From NCBI GenBank assembly GCA_947652735.1, contig CANTEG010000021.1:1-39092 (forward strand): 39,092 bases of DNA, given 5' to 3'. Below are positions 1 through 7,300 of this stretch, in pieces (positions within the stretch are counted from its first letter, which is position 1; each line of letters starts with the position of its first letter). The notes beneath the pieces are model-generated. The model did not search any database, was not told where the DNA came from, and was given only the letters and a program-made list of their open reading frames with translations. This DNA comes from an uncultured Lachnospiraceae bacterium. Lineage in GTDB: Bacteria > Bacillota > Clostridia > Lachnospirales > Lachnospiraceae. Both the position numbers and the translations under genes were made by a program.

Positions 1-2
1 CA

Positions 3-479
3 CCATCAGCACCGACACCAAACATGCCAAAGCCACAGGGAATGCAGCCAGCGCAACCAATGCAGGGACAGCAGCCAGTGCAGCCAATGGTAAAACCACA
101 GGGGATGGGCACACCTGCTCAGCCAATGTCTGCTATGCCGAATGGAAGCTTTGTGGGACAGATGGGAAGCAAGCCGATACCTCATATGGTGAGAAAAAAG
201 ACAGGCGAGACAATAAATATAACAAAAGCCGAATTTTCTATAGGAAAATCCAAGACAAAGGCGGATTATTCTATTGAGGATAACCCTGCAATAAGCAGAG
301 TACACTGTATTATTGTACAAAAGGAAGGGGTTAATTACATAAAGGATAATAACTCCACAAATCACACATATTTAAATGGTGTGGAGCTTGCTCCGGGTAA
401 AGAGCATTTGCTTAAAAACAAGACATTGATTCAAATGGGTGATGAGGAATTTGTTTTCCTGCTGAGAAAGGGAGAGTAA
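3..479 (+). CDS. FHA domain protein, 5'-partial
   Basis: The reading frame is open to the window edge, so the true start lies upstream; the first ATG seen is at 24. The visible N-terminal part is a low-complexity linker rich in Pro, Gln and Met (repeats such as PAQPM and QPVQPM), followed by a C-terminal forkhead-associated (FHA) domain of about 95 residues. FHA hallmarks are present: IGKS (usually GR, here GK), SRVH, and an N-x-S-T-N-x-T-x-L-N-G run. FHA domains bind phosphothreonine peptides, so this is probably a cytoplasmic reader of phosphorylation. It is 61 nt upstream of a PP2C phosphatase and a Ser/Thr kinase in the same direction. The Arg-to-Lys change in the first motif may affect phosphate binding. 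Its N-terminal domain cannot be identified from this window. Confidence 0.85.
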   Translation, partial: PSAPTPNMPKPQGMQPAQPMQGQQPVQPMVKPQGMGTPAQPMSAMPNGSFVGQMGSKPIPHMVRKKTGETINITKAEFSIGKSKTKADYSIEDNPAISRVHCIIVQKEGVNYIKDNNSTNHTYLNGVELAPGKEHLLKNKTLIQMGDEEFVFLLRKGE

Positions 480-540
480 CATAATTATCGCCTGATAAAA
501 GGAACGGGATATACATATATTCAATGAAAGGGAGAACGGG

Positions 541-1311
541 ATGAATTATATTGCAACGTTCCATACGGATGTTGGGATAACAAAAAAAACAAATCAGGAT
601 TCTCTCGCAATAAAAATTGTGGAGACAAATAAAGGCCCTGTTGCATTTGCTGTCGTTTGTGATGGTATGGGAGGTCTTGAAAAAGGAGAGCTTGCCAGCA
701 AGGAGGTAACGCTTGCGTTTTGTGAGTGGTTTGAGAATACACTCGTTGATGATATACAGGATGGAAGCTTTACGGAAGAAAGACTGATTTATCAATGGAA
801 TGAGCTTGTGAAAGCCCAAAATAAAAAGCTTGGGGATTACGGTGAAGAAAACCACTTACAGATTGGAACGACTGTATCAGCCATTTTGATGTTTGGAAAT
901 GAATACTATATTGTACATGTGGGAGACAGCCGGGTATATCAGCTTACAAAAAGTGTGAACCAGCTCACACATGACCAGACATTTGTGGCAAGGGAAATCG
1001 CTGCAGGAAGAATGACACCGAGACAGGCGAAAATTGACCCGAGGAGAAGTGTGCTTCTTCAGTGTATTGGAGCATCTTCCGTTGTTGAACCTGAATTTGC
1101 GAAGGGAAATATAGAAAGAAATGCTGTTTATATGATATGCTCGGACGGGTTCAGACATCAGATTTCGGAGGAAGAAATGCTGGAAAAAATAGGACCGGCT
1201 GGCAGTACGGATGGAGAAAAAATGAAGTTTGGCTGTATGTATCTTACAGAGCTTGTAAAGAGCAGAAACGAGTCAGATAACATAACAGTGGTTTTAATCA
1301 GGACAATATAA
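541..1311 (+). CDS. PP2C-family Ser/Thr protein phosphatase (first copy)
   Basis: A 256-residue single-domain PPM/PP2C phosphatase, the usual size for bacterial PrpC/Stp enzymes; it would remove phosphate from Ser/Thr residues in the cytoplasm. Visible motifs are NQDS near residue 18, VVCDGMGG with metal-binding Asp41, GTT, VGDSRVY, LTHDQTF, CSDGF and ESDNITVV near the C-terminus. The phosphate-contacting Arg of the first motif (R in the R-x-x-N-E-D of PrpC) is replaced by Lys15, which may alter activity. The start is supported by AAAGGGAG at 527-534. It lies between an FHA protein and a receptor-like kinase, so the kinase and its scaffold are the likely substrates. No signal peptide or membrane segment is present. 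Confidence 0.93.
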   Translation: MNYIATFHTDVGITKKTNQDSLAIKIVETNKGPVAFAVVCDGMGGLEKGELASKEVTLAFCEWFENTLVDDIQDGSFTEERLIYQWNELVKAQNKKLGDYGEENHLQIGTTVSAILMFGNEYYIVHVGDSRVYQLTKSVNQLTHDQTFVAREIAAGRMTPRQAKIDPRRSVLLQCIGASSVVEPEFAKGNIERNAVYMICSDGFRHQISEEEMLEKIGPAGSTDGEKMKFGCMYLTELVKSRNESDNITVVLIRTI

Positions 1312-1317
1312 TGATTG

Positions 1318-1343
1318 TGTCAGGGCTACAGGAAAACCTGACA
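1318..1343 (+). other. Short hairpin between PP2C and kinase
   Basis: TGTCAGG (1318-1324) pairs with CCTGACA (1337-1343) around a 12-nt loop. There is no T-run directly after it; a TTTTT occurs about 10 nt further on. It is not a convincing terminator but could lower read-through or affect mRNA stability between the phosphatase and kinase genes. Confidence 0.4.
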
Positions 1344-1398
1344 GACAGAATCAACCCATCTTTTTAGTGGGGGATTTAGAATTGGGAAGGACATAGAC

Positions 1399-3561
1399 AT
1401 GACGAAGGAAGGTACTGTATTAGACGGAAAATATGAGATATGGAAAGAAGTAGGACGTGGGGGAATGTCCATCGTTTATCTCGCCAGAGATAACCGTCTG
1501 AACAAGCAGTGGGCGGTTAAGGAGATAAAAAATGACGGCTCTAAGTCTACGCAGACGTTATTAAAGGGATTGGAACGGGAAGCAAATATCCTTAAAAATG
1601 TTGACCACGCTGTACTTCCGAGAATCGTAGACATTATAAATCAGGACGGCACAATTTATGTCGTGATGGATTTTATAGAGGGAACAACAATCAGTGACAG
1701 ATTAAAAAAAGAGGGAGCCCAGCCACAGGAAACCGTTATTGAGTGGGGACTTCAACTTGCCAGTGCACTTGATTATCTTCACAACATGAATCCGCCTGTT
1801 ATTTACAGGGACATGAAGCCTTCTAACGTTATGATTAAGCCGGAGGGCGGTGTAAAGCTGATAGACTTTGGAACTGCAAAGGAATATATTGTCGAAAACA
1901 ACGCTGACACCACGGCTCTCGGAACACGTGGATATGCAGCACCTGAACAGTTTGGAGATAAGCAGGGACGTGGTATATATAACACGGATGCAAGAACGGA
2001 TATATATAATCTGGGAGCAACCCTTTACCATATTGTGACGGGTATGAATCCTTGTGAGCCTCCATATGAGATAAGACCGATAAGAGAGTGGAATCCTGCA
2101 TTGTCATCGGGATTAGAAAAAATAATATTAAAATGTACACAGGCAGATCCAAATGACAGATATCAGAACTGCAAGGAGCTTATGTATGCACTGGAGCATT
2201 ATAATGAGCTTGATGATGAGTACAGAAAAAAGAATAAAAAGAAGCTTGGACTGTTTATCACCACATCGGTGCTTACAGTTGCTGCTGCAATCACATCCAT
2301 AGTAGGTTATAGCGGCCTTCAAAGAATTAAAATGGATAATTACAATAGTTATATCGAAACAGGAAACGATTACAGGATTGAAGAAAAATATTCTGAAGCG
2401 GCGGAACAGTACAAGAAAGCCTTTGAACTGGACGGAAAGGATTCGGAAGCGTACAACAAATATATTCAGACCTATATTGATGCGTCCAATGTTGTAAATG
2501 AAGACAATGTACCAGTACTTGATTTGGAGAATGGTCTTAACGTTGTCTCAAACAGAGTGAAGTCAGGGTATGATGGGGTAGATAAAAATTCTGCGGTTTT
2601 ATATAAGCTTGCAATTACATATTTTGATGAGCTTGGTGATTACAAGACTGCAACAAAATATTTTGACATGATAGACTCAAATGATGATGAGTATGGTGAG
2701 CTGGCAGGATATTACGGCTCCGTGTCTTTGATACTTTCAAGTACAGACCCTGATAAGCAGGAGCTTATTGAGCAGGTTAACAACTTTGCGTTGTATAATC
2801 AGAGTGAATATACAAACCAGAATGTAGATAAATTTATTAACTACAAGACCATAGGTAGAATTTATGCCACATATATTACATATGAGGGTGTAGCCGAACA
2901 GGCGGAACAGATTATGAATCAGGCAGTGGCAGACTTGGAGGAATATACGGGAAGTGACATAGATGTCAATGACTATTTCTACGCATATTACGACAATTTG
3001 ACAGTTATATACGAAAGTCTTGCAAGAACTGCCGAGGATGAAGCTGACGCAACACAATATTATCATGATGTAATTACATATTGTGAAGAATACATCAACG
3101 TGAACGATATTAAGGTGGAGAATTCAGGTCAGGTTGGAATCGGCGGCACAAACGACAATGTATATAACACAGCCTACTATAACAAGATTTCTAAGATTGC
3201 GGCTTGCTATAACATTTTGGGGAAATATGAAGAGGCTGTTGGTACATACAAAAAGGCTGAGGAGAGACTTGGCACTAATAATGTGATGAGCAATAAAATA
3301 TATGCAGAGCACCTTGATTACATATATTCCTATTGTGAGTCAAAACAGCAAAATCCGACAATGTGGGCACGTGAACTTCCAAATGAACTGTCAGAGCTTT
3401 TAAGCGTTTACGAGAGTGGAAAAGGTGTGTCGGATATAGAGTCAAATAAGACGTGGAAAAAGAGAAAAGAGAATATGGAAATGCTGTTAAATGGCAGATA
3501 CGACACTGACGTTGAAGATGGAGACACAGAGAACGACGCAGAAAGTAATACTGCGGAGTAG
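1399..3561 (+). CDS. Membrane Ser/Thr protein kinase with extracellular TPR-like domain
   Basis: A 720-residue Hanks-type kinase. Residues 10-270 form the catalytic domain: glycine loop GRGGMS near 19-24, VKEI with Lys41, YRDMKPSN with catalytic Asp138 (Tyr in place of the usual His of HRD), DFG at 156-158 and APE at 181-183. A juxtamembrane basic stretch leads into one transmembrane helix at about 283-305. The remaining ~410 residues would be outside the cell and show helical, Tyr-rich TPR-like repeats, for example one around 318-350 (YSEAAEQYKKAFELD) and another near 600 (YEEAVGTYKKAEERL). PASTA repeats, the usual sensor of PknB/PrkC kinases, are absent. The start is backed by GGGAAGG at 1384-1390. 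An Asp/Glu-rich tail ends the protein. It probably phosphorylates the product of the next gene. Confidence 0.92.
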   Translation: MTKEGTVLDGKYEIWKEVGRGGMSIVYLARDNRLNKQWAVKEIKNDGSKSTQTLLKGLEREANILKNVDHAVLPRIVDIINQDGTIYVVMDFIEGTTISDRLKKEGAQPQETVIEWGLQLASALDYLHNMNPPVIYRDMKPSNVMIKPEGGVKLIDFGTAKEYIVENNADTTALGTRGYAAPEQFGDKQGRGIYNTDARTDIYNLGATLYHIVTGMNPCEPPYEIRPIREWNPALSSGLEKIILKCTQADPNDRYQNCKELMYALEHYNELDDEYRKKNKKKLGLFITTSVLTVAAAITSIVGYSGLQRIKMDNYNSYIETGNDYRIEEKYSEAAEQYKKAFELDGKDSEAYNKYIQTYIDASNVVNEDNVPVLDLENGLNVVSNRVKSGYDGVDKNSAVLYKLAITYFDELGDYKTATKYFDMIDSNDDEYGELAGYYGSVSLILSSTDPDKQELIEQVNNFALYNQSEYTNQNVDKFINYKTIGRIYATYITYEGVAEQAEQIMNQAVADLEEYTGSDIDVNDYFYAYYDNLTVIYESLARTAEDEADATQYYHDVITYCEEYINVNDIKVENSGQVGIGGTNDNVYNTAYYNKISKIAACYNILGKYEEAVGTYKKAEERLGTNNVMSNKIYAEHLDYIYSYCESKQQNPTMWARELPNELSELLSVYESGKGVSDIESNKTWKKRKENMEMLLNGRYDTDVEDGDTENDAESNTAE

Positions 3562-3572
3562 ATGGGAGAGTG

Positions 3573-4316
3573 ATGAAAATGGCAGACATTTATAGTATAT
3601 GTTTTTATGGCGGACTTGTTTTAGCTTCACTACTCCTGATAACCTCTATCGTCCTGTTTATTGTTTTGAAAATACCGAGTGTAATTGGTGAACTTACAGG
3701 AAGAACAGCCAAAAAGAGCATGGAGGAAATGAAAACAAGCAATAAGGGGTCAAGTGCAGTATCCAAGAAGGAGCAGGGTAAATATTATAATCAGGCAACT
3801 GGAAAAATTAAAGTAAGACAGGCAAAGTCGGCTGAAGAAATTAAGAAAAATAATGACAATACCACAACGATACTTGGCGATGGTGTTGCACCTAATGTTA
3901 AGGCACCAGCTTCCAAGCCTAAGGCAGCAGTCAAAAAGACGGAAACTGTGCCTGACAGGGCAGTGGATAGTGACGAAAAAGAAACAGTTGTTTTGCGGGA
4001 TGATGAGGAAGTAACAGATGTTCTTCGGGACGATGAGGAAGTAACGGATGTTCTTCGGGACGACGAGGAAGCAACGGACGTTTTGCGGGACGATGAGGAA
4101 GCCACAGATGTTTTGAGAGACGACGAAGACGAGACAAGCGTGTTAAGTGCAGAGGCGGAAACAAGTGTTTTAGGCACGGATGATGAGGCGGAGACGAGTG
4201 TGTTGAGCAGAGAGGAGTCAACCACGGTGCTTACGGGTATGGTGAGCAGTGGATTGTCATCGAAGGTTAAGGTTACATATAATGTAGTAGTAATTCATAC
4301 AGATGAGCAATTATAA
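3573..4316 (+). CDS. Membrane-anchored acidic protein with ten T-x-(V/I)-L motifs
   Basis: A 247-residue protein that I do not recognise as a named family. An N-terminal hydrophobic helix (about 11-33) is followed by a basic, Lys-rich segment and then a strongly acidic region. That region holds ten copies of Thr-x-(Val/Ile)-Leu, with the Thr at residues 98, 138, 148, 158, 168, 178, 188, 197, 208 and 217. Five copies form a strict ten-residue tandem ending in LRDDEE. Thr with a hydrophobic residue at +3 is a known FHA ligand pattern, so the protein may be a multi-site phospho-scaffold for the neighbouring kinase and FHA protein. GGGAG at 3564-3568 lies 4 nt from this ATG and 10 nt from an in-frame ATG at 3579, so either may be used. 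The GTG at 3570 is too close to that site. Confidence 0.85.
   Translation: MKMADIYSICFYGGLVLASLLLITSIVLFIVLKIPSVIGELTGRTAKKSMEEMKTSNKGSSAVSKKEQGKYYNQATGKIKVRQAKSAEEIKKNNDNTTTILGDGVAPNVKAPASKPKAAVKKTETVPDRAVDSDEKETVVLRDDEEVTDVLRDDEEVTDVLRDDEEATDVLRDDEEATDVLRDDEDETSVLSAEAETSVLGTDDEAETSVLSREESTTVLTGMVSSGLSSKVKVTYNVVVIHTDEQL
3984..4133 (+). repeat. Five tandem 30-bp coding repeats
   Basis: Five in-frame 30-bp units begin at 3984, 4014, 4044, 4074 and 4104, each encoding a ten-residue T-x-V-L-R-D-D-E-(E/D)-x unit. Units 2 and 3 are nearly identical at the DNA level, so copy number could change by slippage or recombination without breaking the frame. Confidence 0.9.
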
Positions 4317-4329
4317 AGGAGGCAAATTT

Positions 4330-7300
4330 TTGAAAAGATTATTCTTTTATAAAAACAAAAAGATAAGAATACTTGCATTTGCACTGGCAGTTATTATGAT
4401 GCTGACGCCTTTTTTTGCCCATGCAGGTTTGAAAAAGGACAGTAGGGCTGCATCGGATGATATCGTTTTAGATATTGAAAGTAAGAATCTGAAACCAAAA
4501 TGGTGTGTTTATGACAACAGCGGTAATTCGGTGGATGCTGATGCTAACATATTTTACAAAACAGCGTATGTTGACTACACGGCTGATGACACGATTAATG
4601 TCAATGACGGAGAATTGGTATATGGCTATGATGACAGCGGAACATTTGTGTCTTTGAAAGAACAAGGTAATACCATTAGCGTTACGGGTGTGTACATGCC
4701 TGCAATTGCATATTACGAAAATGATGCTGAGGGGAATCCAACTGTTTATGTAAAACACTGGAAGGGTGACGCAACAGTAAAAATAGATGGGGATGCACCG
4801 ACTGCTACATACGTATTAAAGGAAATTGGCAAGAAGGATACAGCAGTTTATCCTGACGAAACAGGTAATATAGGTGAAATTTATATAAGCCCAACGGGTG
4901 AAAACTGTGCGTTTAAGTTGCATATTCTTGCAAGTGACGGAACAGGAAGTGGACTATCTAAAATATTGTTTGACGGAAGCGAGCTTACGGTAGAAAATGG
5001 AAATAATGCTTTGACGCCTGAACTGACCTCGGACGCAAGCACCCAGCATACAATTACCCTTGAAGATAATGCGGGTAATCAGCGGGTGGTTACCTTTACA
5101 TTTGTTGTTGACGGCACGAAGCCTGTAATATCTTCCTTAGACGCCACAAAACTTGAAAATGGAAGCCAGGTAAGCATAATGAACGGTGTGGCGAAAGCTG
5201 ACAGCGTAACCATCAGTGCAGCAGTTGTGGAAGACAATATTAAGAATGTTATTTTGCATCTTACTACAGGAGGCAGTACAACAGATTACAGCCTTTTGGA
5301 TGGCACATTAACTATAGATGGAAGCGGTAAATATTCTGCCATAATAAACAATCTTCAGACAGGCGATTATTTGTTCAGCTTTGAGGCTGAGGATAAGGCG
5401 GGAAATCAGACAACGACAGTGCCAAGCGGTAATCCAAGCTTTTCGATAGATAACACTCCTCCTGAGGTTTCAAATTTAAAGCTGCAGTACAAAGAGCAAA
5501 ATGGTGCTTGGACGGATGCAGTTGCGGATACAGACGGCGGTTATGTAATTAATCCTACAAAAAATAGAGAGTATCGGCTGGTTATCACTGCTGAGGATAA
5601 CAATACTGCATCAACAGTGAGTGTTCAACTGCAAGGTGGCAGTTCATTTACAAGGATTGGTAATACAAACAATTTTTCGTATACAGTTGATGTGAATGAT
5701 TTAAACAGTAATCCTATATCAGGAATAGTGATAGTAGCTTCCGATGATTTGGGAAATATAAACGACAATCTTACCGTTCCTGACATCAGCATTGCGGACG
5801 CCGAAATAACTGTTAAAACGAATAAGTTTGGCTGGGATGGAGAAGTACAGACAGATTTGGACGGTATACCTGATTACATTAACAGTAAGCATGAATTTAC
5901 AGTTTATGTTGAATCTCTTTACGATATTGATGGTGATAACACAGTGCTTACGAATGGGACGGATACGATTTCCTGTAAGCCGATTGATGCGGGCAGTGTC
6001 ATATATGAGGAGGCAACAGGAAAATATGTAACCCCGGTAACCTTTGTTATCGGAGACATGCCGGCAAGTACGTTGTTTGAAAATTATAAGCTAAAGGTTT
6101 ATGATACACAGTCAAATGGAAATGAAGACTTTGCTTTAAAGAAAATACTCCTTGACCTTGACAGACCATATCTTAAAAAGGCTGAGGTAAAAGACGGAGA
6201 AGGAAACGTTATCACAGACTTTTCCAAGTGGTATCAGTCTGCGGAGCTTTCATACATTGTAAGCGGTGGCGATAATTTGGATGACACATTAAAGGCACCA
6301 CTTGAAACAGCAAAATACATAATCAGTAATGCAGGTACATTCAATGGTACGAATCAGATAGATGTTACGGGAGATAAAACTGAGGTACAGGGGGAACTGG
6401 AAGTACCTGAGTCAAATAACGCTACAGGAACTGTTATTACATTTGATGCGAAGGATAAGGCAGGAAACACAATCCAGACAACAGATGCATCTAATGTTGT
6501 AACGGTAAAGGTGGATGGAACAAAGCCTGAGATAACAGGTGTTAAAGTAAATGAAACTGTTATATCTAAGGGCGATGGAACGCCTGATGCATGTATGATT
6601 GTCCCAGTAAAACGGCAGACACCGATAGTAGTTACCGTAAGAGACAATCTTTCCATTGAGAGCATATCAGTAAGTCTCAAGGACCCTGAGGGAAATACTG
6701 TTGCACTTGTAGATGCTTCAAAGCAATTTTCAGCCGGGGAAGCCCTTAAGAAGGGAAATACGGTATTACAGGAGACACTGAATGCACGACTGAATGTTAA
6801 CGGACTGGCTGATGGAAGATACAGCCTTACCGTTAAGGTCGTGGATAAGGCAGGAAATGAAACAGAAATTTCAGGCTATGAGTTTATTATTAATACAGCC
6901 ATACCTGCTATTCTTGACAAAGCAACAGGAAAAACACCTGAAAGTGATAAAAGCTGGCACAATGAGACATCATTTAAAAAGACCTTTGCAGTTCAATTAA
7001 GCTCTGCCGAGGGAAAGTTAAAGAACATAATTTACACGCTTGAAGACAGTCAGGGCAATGTCAGGGAAATGAATGTTGTAAGTAACGGAATGATATGTGA
7101 TGAGCAGGGAAATCCGACACGTGTTCCTGCTGCGGGCAGCATGGAGTTTACCGTTACTATACCTGAAGCGGCAAGGGCATCAGGTACAAAGCTTACGATT
7201 CATGTGGTGGATATGGGAGAAAATGAGGCGGTAAGTACCGTTAACTATTTGTATGACAAAACAAGACCATACACCGATCGTTTGACCATAGACGGAAACG

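Noticed and set aside
1318-1343. Terminator between the first PP2C and the kinase
   Set aside because: The stem is 7 bp with no T-run at its base; kept only as a hairpin.
3984-4133. Regularly spaced 30-bp repeats as a CRISPR array
   Set aside because: Units are directly adjacent with no spacers, keep one reading frame and encode a regular peptide repeat.
3791-4225. A 144-codon reverse-strand frame over the repeat region
   Set aside because: It is a shadow of the repeats (Ser-rich mirror of the acidic block), without a ribosome site, opposite to a well-supported gene.
5828-6031. Small + strand ORF inside the Ig-repeat gene
   Set aside because: It is fully inside a large gene in another frame, with no family resemblance or ribosome site.
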